A stretch of 64,000 nt of DNA from WHSV01 sp050693895 (GCA_050693895.1 JBOGWS010000009.1:16763-80762); one strand, 5' to 3'. Positions 1 through 9,140 are shown, counted from the first letter of the stretch. Numbers and translations are program-made. Notes: generated by a model from the letters alone, not told the origin.

Positions 1-129
1 CATCGACGTCTTGCCGGCCCCGTTCCGGCCCACCAGGCCCACCTTGTCACCGGGATGAAGAGTGAACGACGCATCCACGACGACCAGGCGACCGCCGACT
101 TCGACGCTGAGGTTTCGGGCTTGCAACAT
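1..129 (-). CDS. ABC-F family ATPase, N-terminus only (cut by window edge)
   Basis: The reverse strand from position 129 reads MLQARNLSVEVGGRL followed by a Walker A motif, GRNGAGKTS, and then runs off the left edge of the window. An ATP-binding domain beginning at the very first residue, with no membrane segment, is typical of the soluble ABC-F ATPases that act at the ribosome. A transporter ATPase cannot be excluded from 43 codons. The start is supported by an AAGGAAG ribosome site just upstream. Only the first nucleotide-binding loop is visible, so the subfamily is not known. Confidence 0.75.
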   Translation of the reverse strand, partial: MLQARNLSVEVGGRLVVVDASFTLHPGDKVGLVGRNGAGKTSM

Positions 130-233
130 GAGACTTCCTTGCTACTTTTCGTCCTCCGAAATTATGACGGTGAGATCGGCGAGAATTCAGCCCCCCAACT
201 GCCGGTTTTGACTTTGGGTTTCCGCCTGGAGAA

Positions 234-743
234 CTAGTCCTCGATCTCGACCCGCTCCAGCACGACGTCGGTTTGGGGCCGGTCCTGGGCCCCGGTTGGG
301 AGCGTCGAGATCTTGTCGACGACGTCCATACCCTCGGTCACCTCGCCGAAGATCGTGTGCTTGTTGTTCAACCACGGTGTGGGGATGACCGTCACGAAGA
401 ACTGAGATCCGTTGCTGTTCGGCCCCGCATTGGCCATGGCGAGCAGGCCCGGCTTGTCGAACTTCGGCCCCCCTGGGGAAAGCTCGTCCTCGAACTTGTA
501 GCCCGGACCGCCCATGCCCGAGCCCAGGGGATCGCCGCCCTGAATCATGAACTCGGGAATCACTCGGTGGAAGATCGTTCCGTCGTAGAGCTTGTCGGAC
601 TTGCGCTCATTGTCGCGCGGATCACGCCACTCGCGCTTGCCGTTCGCCAGATCGACGAAGTTGGCAACCGCTATCGGGGCGTTATCCGCCAGCAGCTTGG
701 CCTTGAATGTTCCCTCCGAGGTCACAAAAGTCGCGTTCGGCAT
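234..743 (-). CDS. Peptidyl-prolyl cis-trans isomerase (cyclophilin type)
   Basis: This 169-residue protein has the cyclophilin fold throughout. It begins TFVTSEGTFKAKL and contains YDGTIFHRVIPEFMIQGGD, the segment with the catalytic Arg, then GLLAMANAGPNSNGSQFF and the Trp-containing W-LNNKHTIFGEV motif. It should isomerise X-Pro peptide bonds during folding, and it lacks a signal peptide, so it is probably cytoplasmic. The start at 743 is chosen over the upstream ATG at 779 because a strong AGGAGGAG site lies just before it and because cyclophilin homology begins there. The crotonase gene on the same strand ends 32 bases upstream, so the two may be cotranscribed. Confidence 0.95.
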   Translation of the reverse strand: MPNATFVTSEGTFKAKLLADNAPIAVANFVDLANGKREWRDPRDNERKSDKLYDGTIFHRVIPEFMIQGGDPLGSGMGGPGYKFEDELSPGGPKFDKPGLLAMANAGPNSNGSQFFVTVIPTPWLNNKHTIFGEVTEGMDVVDKISTLPTGAQDRPQTDVVLERVEIED

Positions 744-775
744 GATCTCCTCCTGTTTCGATCTCTGAGCAGTGA

Positions 776-1537
776 TCAACCGTACTTGGGGGCGCGCTTC
801 TCCACGAAAGCGGCGATGGACTCGCCGAAATCCGACGACCCGAAGCAGGTTAGTTGCCCACGCGCCTCTTCGTCCATACCCTCGGCTATCGGGATCCGAC
901 CCGACAGGTCGACGAGCCGTTTGACCTCGCGGACCGCAGTCGGGGGAGCGGCGGCAATGAGGGCCGCCAACTCGTCGACGGCCGAGTCCAGCTCGTCGGG
1001 CTCGACCACCATCTCAACCAAACCACGGCGCCGGGCCTCGGTCCCGTCGATTCGCTCCTGAGTCCAGATCATCTTCTTCGCCATGCCGGGCCCGACGAGG
1101 CGCGGGAGCTGTTGCGTTCCACCGAGGTCGGGGAGGATGCCGAAGCGGTGCTCGAGCAGGCCCAGAGTCGCGTCGGCGGCGGCAACTCGGATGTCACAGG
1201 CGAGCGCGACCTGCAGTCCTGCCCCCAGCGCGTGACCCTTGACGGTTGCGATGGTCGGTATGGAGAGCGCGGCGAGCTTCCTGAAGCCCGCCTGAGCGTG
1301 GGCGATCATGTCCTCCATCGACCCACTCGGGGACGAGAACGCCGACGTGTCGATCCCGCTGGACAGCGACCGGCCCTCGCCCGACAAGACCACAACCCGG
1401 ACGTCGAGCGGCTCGGCCAGTTCGTCGCACGCTTTCGCCAGCGCATCGAAGGTCTCCCAATCCATGGCATTCAGGACCTCGGGTCGGTTTAGGATCAGGT
1501 TGGCCCGGTGCTCGGAGAGCTCGAATTTGACGGTCAC
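776..1537 (-). CDS. Enoyl-CoA hydratase/isomerase family protein (crotonase)
   Basis: A 253-residue crotonase-fold protein. Family marks are NRPEVLNAMDW near the N-terminus, the oxyanion-hole segments SGEGRSLSSGID and KGHALGAGLQVALACDI, and FGILPDLGGTQQL. The glutamate that follows GG or AG in true hydratases (GGCEL in rat crotonase) is replaced here by Gln (AGLQV), while the second acidic position (LLEH) and the PD of LPDLGG are kept. The protein may therefore be an isomerase, a thioesterase or another crotonase activity rather than a classical hydratase. The start is a GTG with AGGAAAGGA upstream. The gene is divergent from the DJ-1 family gene. Confidence 0.85.
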   Translation of the reverse strand: MTVKFELSEHRANLILNRPEVLNAMDWETFDALAKACDELAEPLDVRVVVLSGEGRSLSSGIDTSAFSSPSGSMEDMIAHAQAGFRKLAALSIPTIATVKGHALGAGLQVALACDIRVAAADATLGLLEHRFGILPDLGGTQQLPRLVGPGMAKKMIWTQERIDGTEARRRGLVEMVVEPDELDSAVDELAALIAAAPPTAVREVKRLVDLSGRIPIAEGMDEEARGQLTCFGSSDFGESIAAFVEKRAPKYG

Positions 1538-1728
1538 GCAGCGTCCTTTCCTCGAGGAAGACTGTGCCCGCCCGGAGGGCGGATTCCGGGCATTTCGCTC
1601 GGCGAGGCGCAGCGGAGCTCCGCCGAAGCCTAGAGCCGGAACGAACCGTAATCGACCCGACCGGCGGTCGGCTAAAGCGCGGGCAAGTCTTCGAGCTTGC
1701 GAGACAGTTGTCTGGTACACCATTGGTC

Positions 1729-2319
1729 ATGACAACGCGCATCGGCATCTCGTTGTTTGACGGCGCCGAGGAACTCGACTGGGCGGGACCGTGGGAGGTT
1801 CTGGCGGCCTGGTCCGAGAACCATCCAAGCGACGACGTCGAGGTCTTCACAGTCGCGCAGCACGATGGAGTCGTCACCTGCGCCAAGGGCCTAAAGGTCG
1901 TTCCCGACCACACGTGGGACTCGGCTCCTCCCATCGACGTTCTCGTTTACCCCGGGGGCCGGGGGACGCGACCCCAGATCGGTGACGAGGTCATCGCCGG
2001 CTGGTTGCGTACGACTGCGGCCGACGCACGGCTGATGACCAGCGTTTGCACAGGATCGCTCGTCTACGCGGACGCAGGCCTTCTCAACGGCCGCCCCGCA
2101 ACGACCCACTGGCGATCACTCGACCGGCTCGGCGAACTCGGAGAAAGTGTCGAGGTTCGTCCCCACGATCGGTTCGTAGACGACGGTGATGTGATCACTG
2201 CGGCCGGGGTGTCGGCGGGGATCGACATGGCCCTTCATCTCATCTCCCGGCTGGTGTCGGCCGATCGCGCCAAAGAGGTGCGACGCTACATCCAGTACGA
2301 CCCCGAGCCGCCGGTCTAA
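1729..2319 (+). CDS. DJ-1/PfpI family protein (isonitrile-hydratase-like)
   Basis: A 196-residue single-domain protein of the DJ-1/PfpI superfamily. The nucleophile-elbow cysteine is seen in MTSVCTGSLVYADAGLLNG, followed by RPATTHW, a combination typical of the isonitrile hydratase and GlxA-like branch. DGAEELDWAGPWEVL near the N-terminus carries the acidic residue that pairs with the cysteine in this branch. No AraC helix-turn-helix follows, so it is an enzyme-type rather than a regulator-type member. The ATG at 1729 was chosen because the family fold starts there (TTRIGISLFDGAE). The substrate is not predictable. Confidence 0.85.
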   Translation: MTTRIGISLFDGAEELDWAGPWEVLAAWSENHPSDDVEVFTVAQHDGVVTCAKGLKVVPDHTWDSAPPIDVLVYPGGRGTRPQIGDEVIAGWLRTTAADARLMTSVCTGSLVYADAGLLNGRPATTHWRSLDRLGELGESVEVRPHDRFVDDGDVITAAGVSAGIDMALHLISRLVSADRAKEVRRYIQYDPEPPV

Positions 2320-2499
2320 AGGCCTCTGGTATTTCTTGGCAACAGAGCGCCCACCTGCGCTTTTAGCTGGGCGGTGCCGGAATTTCACGTTCGGGCACTA
2401 GTCCTTCTACGGGCGATAACCGATGCGGCACCCTGAGACAGGGCATTGACTGAGTTCCCGTGGGTGCGGCCACGTGGGCGCCGAATGGGAGGGCACATC

Positions 2500-3573
2500 T
2501 TGTCTGTAGCAATCGTATCTGGGTCAGGGGGCCTGGTTGGGTCCGAGGCCGCGCAACGTTTCGCGGCGGCGGGCTACGACGTTGTGGGGATCGACAACGA
2601 CATGCGCCGGCTGTTCTTTGGAGCCGATGCGTCGACGATGTGGAACGTGGATCGCCTCGAGCGATCCATCGGCAGCGGATACTGGCATTTCTCGGTGGAC
2701 ATCAGGAACCGAGAAGCCGTTCGTGATGTGTTCCGAATCTATGGCCGGGAGGTCGAGGTCGTCATCCACGCCGCGGCCCAGCCTTCGAGGGACTGGGGCG
2801 AACGGGAGCCGTCGACCGACTTTGCCGTCAATGCGCTCGGAACCCTCAATCTGCTGGAGGCCACACGCGAGTTTGCGCCCGAGGCCTCGTTCATATTCAC
2901 CTCGACGAGCAAGGTTTACGGGGACGCGCCCAATTCCCTTCCACTGGTCGAACTCGACACCCGCTATGACATCGAGTCCGACCATCGATACTTCGGCGGC
3001 ATCAGAGAGGACATGTCGATCGATGCCTGTCACCACGCAGTGTTCGGCGCCTCCAAGGCTGCGGCGGACCTCATGGTTCAGGAGTACGGCCACTCCTTCG
3101 GACTGAACACGGTCTGCTTCAGAACGGGGACCCTAGCGGGCAAGCACCAGTCGGCGACTTCGCAACACGGATTGCTCTCCTACATCATGCGCTGCGTCAT
3201 CAGCGGCACGCACTTCACCGTCTACGGCTATAAGGGCAAGCAAGTGCGCGACCTTATGCACGCGTCCGACTTGGTGAGCGCTTTCATCGAGTACTCGAAG
3301 AATCCACGACCCGCCGAGGTCTATAACATCGGCGGCGGCCGCAAGATCAATTTCTCGATCGTAGAGGCGATCGACCGGGTCCAGGCCCTCACTGGGAAGC
3401 AGATGAACTGGTCCTATCTCAGTGTTATGCGGGCCGGAGATGCAATCTGGTGGATTGGAGACAACTCCAAGTTCGAGACTCACTATCCGCAGTGGGCGCT
3501 AACGCGCAATCTCGGCATGATCCTCGAGGAAGTACACGAGATGAGCGTCGACCGCTGGAGCGAAGCCACCTAA
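2500..3573 (+). CDS. NAD-dependent nucleotide-sugar epimerase/dehydratase (CDP-paratose 2-epimerase-like)
   Basis: A 357-residue extended SDR with a Rossmann dinucleotide motif, SGSGGLVGSEAA, and the acidic ribose-binding stretch GIDNDMRR. Later marks are HAAAQPS, NALGTLNLLEA and TSTSKVYGD. The overall pattern, including NVDRLERSIG and FGASKAAADLMVQEYG, resembles CDP-paratose/CDP-tyvelose 2-epimerase-like proteins, so a role in surface polysaccharide sugar synthesis is inferred. The catalytic YxxxK position reads FGASK, with Phe in place of Tyr. The TTG at 2500 is preferred because GGGAGGG lies 6-7 bases upstream and the Rossmann strand follows immediately. An upstream TTG at 2446 is also in frame. 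Its stop overlaps the convergent regulator gene by 3 bases. Confidence 0.85.
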   Translation: MSVAIVSGSGGLVGSEAAQRFAAAGYDVVGIDNDMRRLFFGADASTMWNVDRLERSIGSGYWHFSVDIRNREAVRDVFRIYGREVEVVIHAAAQPSRDWGEREPSTDFAVNALGTLNLLEATREFAPEASFIFTSTSKVYGDAPNSLPLVELDTRYDIESDHRYFGGIREDMSIDACHHAVFGASKAAADLMVQEYGHSFGLNTVCFRTGTLAGKHQSATSQHGLLSYIMRCVISGTHFTVYGYKGKQVRDLMHASDLVSAFIEYSKNPRPAEVYNIGGGRKINFSIVEAIDRVQALTGKQMNWSYLSVMRAGDAIWWIGDNSKFETHYPQWALTRNLGMILEEVHEMSVDRWSEAT

Positions 3574-4232
3574 GCCAGGATCATGTCCTTCACGATGTTG
3601 TTCCGCAGGACGAGAGCGAGCGCTTCGAGCCTGGAGTGAACGTTTAGCTTGCTCAGGATGTTCTGAATATGGGTGCGCGCGGTCTCCGGGCTGATGACGA
3701 GGCGTTGTGCTACGAGCTCGTTGTCTGCCCCTTCCACCAACAGCGCCAAGACTTCGCGCTCTCGGCGAGTGAGCCGTGAGAGCCGGCGTAGCACTTCGTT
3801 CTGCTGTTCCTTGGACCGAATGAGCTGCGACAGCAAGTCGCCGAGCATCACCGGAGGTACGATCGTCTCTCCTCGCAGCACCGCGCGAGCGGCTTCGATG
3901 AGCTTGGCGAGCGGGATCGCCTTGGTGAGGTAGCCACTGGCTCCTGCCTGGATCGCGTCGTAAAGCGCCGCCTGGTCCTGGTGGTTCGAGAGAACCAACA
4001 CCTTGCACCCGGGAACTTGTTCTCGCACTGTCCGTGTCACGCTTATCCCGTTGCACTTGGGCAATTCGGTGTCGATCAGGGCGATGTCTGCGGAAAACTT
4101 GCCGGCGGCCTCGACTGCTTCGAGACCGTCCGCGGCCTCGGCCACAACCGTCAGGTCTTGTTCGGTTTCAAGGGCGCTACGAACGGCCTGACGAAACAGG
4201 GAGTGCTCGTCGGCGATCAGGACATTGATCAT
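3570..4232 (-). CDS. NarL/LuxR-type response regulator (first of two paralogues)
   Basis: A 220-residue regulator. Residues 1-120 form a receiver domain with phosphoacceptor Asp54 (ALIDTELP) and a conserved Lys in LTKAIP. Residues 155-220 form a LuxR helix-turn-helix (LTRREREVLALLVEG, SPETARTHIQNILSKL). It is the same length as, and clearly similar to, the regulator at 4339-5001, which suggests a tandem duplication. The first acidic pair reads DE rather than DD. It probably works with the kinase at 4998-6467, being downstream of it on the same strand but separated from the second regulator by about 105 bases. GAGGAACC precedes the ATG. Confidence 0.9.
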   Translation of the reverse strand: MINVLIADEHSLFRQAVRSALETEQDLTVVAEAADGLEAVEAAGKFSADIALIDTELPKCNGISVTRTVREQVPGCKVLVLSNHQDQAALYDAIQAGASGYLTKAIPLAKLIEAARAVLRGETIVPPVMLGDLLSQLIRSKEQQNEVLRRLSRLTRREREVLALLVEGADNELVAQRLVISPETARTHIQNILSKLNVHSRLEALALVLRNNIVKDMILA

Positions 4233-4338
4233 GCGGTTCCTCGGATCCTTTCAGTGATGTCTCGATGACCCTACGTAGCGTCGCCTGAGGCAACACGGCT
4301 CCCGCGACGTAATCGGACTACGACGATTGCATTAGGTA

Positions 4339-5001
4339 CTACGCGCGTTCGAGCGAAGAGTGCGACACCTTGACCACGTTGTGGCGTGCGGCGAAGGCGA
4401 CGGCCTCGAGACGCGAGTGCACCTGGAGCTTGGTCAAGATGTTCTGGACGTGGCTCCGCACCGTGTTGCGACTGACGCTTAGGGTCAGAGCGATCTCTTC
4501 TCCGCCTGCGCCCCGAGCGAGCAGAGTCAGCACCTCGAGCTCGCGCTGAGTGAGTTGCTTGATGAGCAGGGCGGCCTGTCGCTCCTCGGCCGACATCTGT
4601 CCGGCCGCCGGAGCGGCGAGCTTGTGCGGGATCACCATCTGTCCGCTAAGCGCGGTCTCTATCGAGGCAACGAACTGCTGCAGGGGCATGCTCTTGGTGA
4701 TGAAGCCGTGAAAGCCGGCCTTGATTGTCGCCCGGAGAGCGTTGGGCTCGTTCATCGCCGTGACCGCGAGGACCTTCAGATCCGGAAGCATTTCGATGAG
4801 CTTTTCGCCCAACTCGACGCCCGACATATCCGGGAGGCCTAGATCGACGAGAGCGATCTCAGGCCCCCATACGACAGCAACCTCCATCGCCTCTGTCGCA
4901 GTGTTTACCAGGCGGAGCTCCATGTTCTGGTTCGCAAGCACCCGCTCCAGAGCGTCCGCGAAAAGCGCATGGTCATCGACTATCAAGACCTTGGTTATCA
5001 T
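4339..5001 (-). CDS. NarL/LuxR-type response regulator (second paralogue, coupled to kinase)
   Basis: A 220-residue regulator with a receiver domain (acidic pair DD at 9-10, phosphoacceptor Asp53 in ALVDLGLP, Lys in ITKSMPL) and a C-terminal LuxR helix-turn-helix (LTQRELEVLTLLARG, SRNTVRSHVQNILTKL). Its ATG overlaps the TGA of the histidine kinase gene (shared bases 4998-5001), so translation is probably coupled and it is the likely cognate partner. The 28-residue C-terminal segment HSRLEA-AFAARHNVV matches the neighbouring paralogue closely. Confidence 0.92.
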   Translation of the reverse strand: MITKVLIVDDHALFADALERVLANQNMELRLVNTATEAMEVAVVWGPEIALVDLGLPDMSGVELGEKLIEMLPDLKVLAVTAMNEPNALRATIKAGFHGFITKSMPLQQFVASIETALSGQMVIPHKLAAPAAGQMSAEERQAALLIKQLTQRELEVLTLLARGAGGEEIALTLSVSRNTVRSHVQNILTKLQVHSRLEAVAFAARHNVVKVSHSSLERA

Positions 5002-6467
5002 GCGGACTCCTTAGCTCGGGGTAGTTCGATGACGAACTTGGCGCCATGCTCGCGCGTGTCGGTCCAGATCCGTCCCCTGTGGCCCTCGACAACTCTCTTG
5101 GCTATGAAGAGACCAAGCCCGCGACCGCTGCGAGGACTCGTGCTGCCCAGCCCCCGAACGAAGGGATCGAAGATGCTCCGGTGCTGACCCTTTGGTACCC
5201 CCGGGCCTCTGTCTGTAACGGTGATGCGAATGCTCCGAGTCAGCTGCTCCATGGCAACCACCACGGGTTCTCCTGGCGGCGAGTAGTAGAGCGCATTGCG
5301 GATGAGGTTGCTGATGGCGACTCGAAGGTGGCTCGGACTGCCGGGCACGCTGATCCGTTCGTCGGGACGCTCGAACACGATCGCATGGAAGTTGCGCTCG
5401 TGGCTGCAGGCTTGCATCGCCGCGGTCACGGTCTGGGCGAGATCCACCGGGTCGAATTCGAGAGCGTTGTCGTCCACGGCCCAGAACAGAAGGGTTTCGC
5501 AGGTCTCGGCCAGGTGCCCGATTTCGTACTGGGCGCGGGTCATCAGTTCCGTTGTGAGGTTGTTGCCCCCGTTTACGTCCGAGCTCCGACCGGTGGGGTC
5601 ATCGTCCAAGAGGAGGGAGGTCTCGATGGCCGCCTTGACCGACAGAAGAGGGCTGCGCAGCTCGTGCGCCGTGAGAGCCAGGCTGATATCGAGGTTCTCA
5701 CCCCGCTTACGCGACAGCGCCGCTTCATCAACGAGCTCGAAAATCTGGGAAATCAGGGCCTCGAGACCAAACGGCGGTGCCGGATCGTCCTCGAATGAGG
5801 CCACGAGAATGATGACATCTCGGGCTTTCAGAATCATTGCGTCGGATCGTCCGCTCACCACCCCGAAGCGGCGTCTCAGGTCCGTGAGGTTCGACTCGTC
5901 CCCGCTGGCCACGAGTCCCAGCTCGGACTCGAGCACCGGTCTTGAGTCAGTGTCCAGACCGTAGGTTGCGTGAAGGTGCGAGGCCTCCTCGCCGGGGAGC
6001 GTTTGCCACGCCGCGACGGGCGCGTCGAACTGGATGCCGCATAGGCGGACCGCCGAGCGAATCGCTTCGTCCCGATCGTCCGCCAGGACGAGTTCGTGCA
6101 TCGACATAACGAATCGCGCGAGATCAGCAGAAGCGTTATCTGCGGTATCGCGTTGTTGCACAAGCTGAAATGCCTCGCCCATGTACCCTTCACTTAGGTC
6201 GAAGTGTCGAGAACCGTCCCCCATCTGCACGTTGCACTGCCCGATTACTGGAATATCACCCGGTAGGACGCCTGGAAAGGGTGGTGGGCCAAAGATACGT
6301 TTTGTCGGCTTTAGCGGCTGTGGCTGAGTCAAGGGCTTTGACCCCTTGTCGGTACTAGTCGGTTTGGGTGGTGCGAGCAACGGTTCAAGCGGGCCCCCGT
6401 TTTTCCCGTGTTTAGCCGCAGTTATGACTTTGAGTGCCCGCATGAGTGCGAGTGGTGACGTAGTCAT
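4998..6467 (-). CDS. Soluble sensor histidine kinase
   Basis: A 489-residue kinase without obvious membrane segments. Residues 1-75 are rich in Pro, Lys and Thr and look disordered. Residues 110-250 look like a GAF-type sensory region. The phosphoacceptor His268 lies in LTAHELRSPLLSVKAAIE. The ATPase domain follows with an N-box (ISNLIRNALYYSPPG), a G1 box (VTDRGPGVPKG) and a G2 box (GRGLGLFIAKRVV). It is an orthodox HisKA kinase, whereas its apparent partner regulators are NarL-type, which is a less common pairing. The signal is unknown. The start is uncertain because no clear ribosome site precedes the ATG at 6467. Met9 is an alternative. Confidence 0.9.
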   Translation of the reverse strand: MTTSPLALMRALKVITAAKHGKNGGPLEPLLAPPKPTSTDKGSKPLTQPQPLKPTKRIFGPPPFPGVLPGDIPVIGQCNVQMGDGSRHFDLSEGYMGEAFQLVQQRDTADNASADLARFVMSMHELVLADDRDEAIRSAVRLCGIQFDAPVAAWQTLPGEEASHLHATYGLDTDSRPVLESELGLVASGDESNLTDLRRRFGVVSGRSDAMILKARDVIILVASFEDDPAPPFGLEALISQIFELVDEAALSRKRGENLDISLALTAHELRSPLLSVKAAIETSLLLDDDPTGRSSDVNGGNNLTTELMTRAQYEIGHLAETCETLLFWAVDDNALEFDPVDLAQTVTAAMQACSHERNFHAIVFERPDERISVPGSPSHLRVAISNLIRNALYYSPPGEPVVVAMEQLTRSIRITVTDRGPGVPKGQHRSIFDPFVRGLGSTSPRSGRGLGLFIAKRVVEGHRGRIWTDTREHGAKFVIELPRAKESA

Positions 6468-6644
6468 CCAAGGACATTGAAATCAGCAGTAGCGCATAAA
6501 CGGATAGCAAAAATAGCTAATCGCAACCCTGAAGCGCGTCGCTCATTAAGACCCCCATTTTGTAGGCTGTCGCCGGTGCGCCGCCCCGGTGGGTGCGGAC
6601 ATCTCCGCCGAGTTCGCTGGGTTCCTCGATACTGGAGATCAACT

Positions 6645-8477
6645 GTGTCCGTTCTGTCCATTCGCCGAGACCTTCGTAACATCGCGATCGTCGCTCACGT
6701 CGATCACGGCAAGACGACGCTCGTCGACGCCTTGCTTTGGCAATCGGGCGCATTTCGGGCGAACCAGGATGTCAACGAGCGGGTCATGGACTCGATGGAT
6801 CTCGAGCGCGAGAAGGGCATCACCATCCTGGCCAAGAACACGGCCGTGCGCTACGGGGACATCAAGATCAACATCGTCGATACTCCCGGGCACGCCGACT
6901 TCGGGGGCGAGGTCGAAAGAGGCCTGACAATGGTCGACGGCGTTCTTCTCCTCGTCGACGCCAGCGAGGGCCCCCTACCCCAGACCCGCTTCGTGCTGCG
7001 CAAGGCGCTCGAGGCGCGGCTGCCGGTCATCCTCGTGGTCAACAAGGTCGACCGCCCCGACGCTCGCATCGCCGAGGTCGTCGACGAGGTCTACGAGCTG
7101 TTTCTCGATCTGGACGCGGACGAGGGCCAGATCGATTTTCCAATTGTGTACGCGAACGCGCGCGCCGGCTGGGCGTCGCTCGAACAGGGAGGCGAGGGCG
7201 TGGACCTCAAGCCGTTGTTCGAGCTTCTGCTCGACCGTATCCCCGCGCCGACTCACGACGAGGCTCATCCCCTTCAGGCGCTCGTCACCAACCTCGACTC
7301 GTCTCCCTATGTCGGCCGGATCGCGCTGTGTCGCGTATTTCACGGGACCATCCGCAAGGGGAGCCAGGTCGCATGGTGCCGGACCGACGGCAGTATCGAA
7401 CGACTCAAGGTGACCGAGCTCTACGTGACGGAGTCGCTCGACCGCGTCGAGGCGGACGAAGCCGGTCCCGGGGAGATCATCGCAATTGCGGGCATCTCCG
7501 AGGTCACTATCGGCGAGACGCTCTCGGATCCCGAAGATTCAAGACCGCTGCCCGTCAGTCACTTCGATGACCCGTCGCTGTCGATGCTCGTCGGCATCAA
7601 TACGTCCCCGCTCTCCGGACAGGACGGCAACAAGTTGACGGCGCGGCTCTTGAGCAACCGGCTCGATGCCGAGCTCATCGGGAACGTGTCGATCCGCGTG
7701 CTCGACACCGACCGACCCGATGCCTGGGAGGTTCAGGGGAGGGGAGAGCTACAACTCGCCGTGCTCGTCGAAATGATGCGGCGCGAGGGTTTCGAACTGA
7801 CGGTCGGGAAACCTCAGGTCGTGACGAGGGAGGTCGACGGCAAACTTTGCGAGCCCGTCGAATCCCTGGCCATCGACGTTCCCGAGGACTACCTCGGTGT
7901 CGTGACCCAGTTGCTCGCCCTCCGAAAGGGACGCCTCGAGCAAATGGTCAACCACGGAACCGGTTGGGTGCGGATGGAGTACCTGGTCCCCGCTCGCGGG
8001 CTTATCGGGTTCCGAACCGAGTTTCTCACCGAGACGCGCGGGACCGGGCTTCTCCATCACGTCTTTGACCGCTACGAGCCCTGGCACGGCGAGTTGCGCA
8101 CTCGTCCGACGGGGAGCCTCATCGCAGACCGCCGAGGTCAGACGACGAACTATGCGTTGCTCAACCTCCAAGACCGCGGTGCGATGTTCGTCGGTCCGGG
8201 CATCGAGGTCTACGAGGGAATGATCGTAGGAGAGAACGCCCGCAGCGAGGACATGGACATCAACCCGACCAAAGAAAAGAAGCTCACCAACATGCGCTCG
8301 TCAACCGGCGAGGAGTTGGTCCGCCTGATCCCTCCGCGCGAGCTGTCACTCGAGCAGGCCCTCGAATTCATCAGGGAGGACGAGTGCGCCGAGGTCACGC
8401 CCAACCACGTTCGCCTCCGAAAGGTCATTCTGACCGCCAACGATCGAACGAGGGAATCTCGTCGCCGAAGCTCTTAG
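6645..8477 (+). CDS. typA: Ribosome-associated translational GTPase TypA/BipA
   Basis: A 610-residue GTPase of the usual TypA length. G1 is AHVDHGKTTL at residues 18-27, the switch II motif is DTPGHADFGGEVER, and the NKVD motif is VNKVDRPDA. Domain 2 is followed by EF-G-like domains III and V (QGRGELQLAVLVEMMRREGFELTVG, GFRTEFLTETRGTG) and the TypA-specific C-terminus with TNMRSSTGEELVRLIPPRELSLEQ. It binds the ribosome and aids assembly or translation under stress. A GTG start at 6645 with GGAG eight bases upstream gives the canonical N-terminus. The frame stays open upstream to 6477, but that stretch has no homology. Confidence 0.97.
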   Translation: MSVLSIRRDLRNIAIVAHVDHGKTTLVDALLWQSGAFRANQDVNERVMDSMDLEREKGITILAKNTAVRYGDIKINIVDTPGHADFGGEVERGLTMVDGVLLLVDASEGPLPQTRFVLRKALEARLPVILVVNKVDRPDARIAEVVDEVYELFLDLDADEGQIDFPIVYANARAGWASLEQGGEGVDLKPLFELLLDRIPAPTHDEAHPLQALVTNLDSSPYVGRIALCRVFHGTIRKGSQVAWCRTDGSIERLKVTELYVTESLDRVEADEAGPGEIIAIAGISEVTIGETLSDPEDSRPLPVSHFDDPSLSMLVGINTSPLSGQDGNKLTARLLSNRLDAELIGNVSIRVLDTDRPDAWEVQGRGELQLAVLVEMMRREGFELTVGKPQVVTREVDGKLCEPVESLAIDVPEDYLGVVTQLLALRKGRLEQMVNHGTGWVRMEYLVPARGLIGFRTEFLTETRGTGLLHHVFDRYEPWHGELRTRPTGSLIADRRGQTTNYALLNLQDRGAMFVGPGIEVYEGMIVGENARSEDMDINPTKEKKLTNMRSSTGEELVRLIPPRELSLEQALEFIREDECAEVTPNHVRLRKVILTANDRTRESRRRSS

Positions 8478-8484
8478 CCGCGCA

Positions 8485-8504
8485 CCAGGGTCCTGGCCGT
8501 TTTT
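8485..8504 (+). terminator. Possible weak intrinsic terminator after typA
   Basis: The dyad CCAGG-GT-CCTGG is followed three bases later by five Ts, just after the typA stop. The loop would be very tight, so terminator activity is uncertain. Confidence 0.3.
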
Positions 8505-8528
8505 CGGAGGACATGCACCGTTGACCGT

Positions 8529-9014
8529 CTAGGTCAGCAGCAACCAGGCCACCCAGCAGAGGACCATGGCCAGGCCCGCCCCGAACTCGACCGCAACACC
8601 GATCCCAAAGCCGACCAGCAGATCCCTGGTCGTCGCCCAGGCGATTGTCCAGTCCCCGGTTCGCGCTCGCTCGGCGAGCAACACGCCACCCACGGCCCCG
8701 ATCACGAGTCCGACGACCGGAATGACGAAGAAGCCGATGATGCCGAGCGCAACCCCCGCTGCGACGATAGAGGCGGGGGCTCCCTTCGCTGCAACACGAC
8801 GGTGTGGAAGAACGAGTCCCGCGACGATGCCCGTCCCCGCAAGCAAGGTAATCAAGGTAAAGGCGACGGTGCCGGCTCCCTCGAATCCCTCGGCCAATCC
8901 GTAGACGAGTGCGGCCGCCCAGACGAGCGGCAGCCCCGGCAGCAGCGGCAGCAAGGTTCCGATGAGGCCTACGGCCATCACCAGTCCGATGAGCACGACG
9001 ACACCGATGTCCAT
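8529..9014 (-). CDS. DUF456 family membrane protein
   Basis: A 161-residue hydrophobic protein with about four to five membrane spans. It is rich in Gly and Ala, including GTLLPLLPGLPLVWAAALVYG near the N-terminus, the characteristic start of DUF456 proteins, and VIGAVGGVLLAE later. Its function is unknown. It is convergent with typA. The Met at 9014 is preferred over the upstream ATG at 9098 because the membrane protein homology starts at MDIGVVVLIG and an AAGGTG site precedes it. Confidence 0.85.
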   Translation of the reverse strand: MDIGVVVLIGLVMAVGLIGTLLPLLPGLPLVWAAALVYGLAEGFEGAGTVAFTLITLLAGTGIVAGLVLPHRRVAAKGAPASIVAAGVALGIIGFFVIPVVGLVIGAVGGVLLAERARTGDWTIAWATTRDLLVGFGIGVAVEFGAGLAMVLCWVAWLLLT

Positions 9015-9140
9015 GCCCGCACCTTGCCCACCTGAGGAAGCACGAATCCGTCCGTAACGCACCGACCTCGTTGTCGTTAGGTCAACAAGAAGGGCCAAGA
9101 CAACGGTTGTTCCAAGTTCGTGCCAAGGGGGTGTAGAGGC

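Noticed and set aside
2320..2499. GC-rich inverted segments upstream of the epimerase that might form a leader RNA
   Set aside because: Pairing is imperfect and no known element matches.
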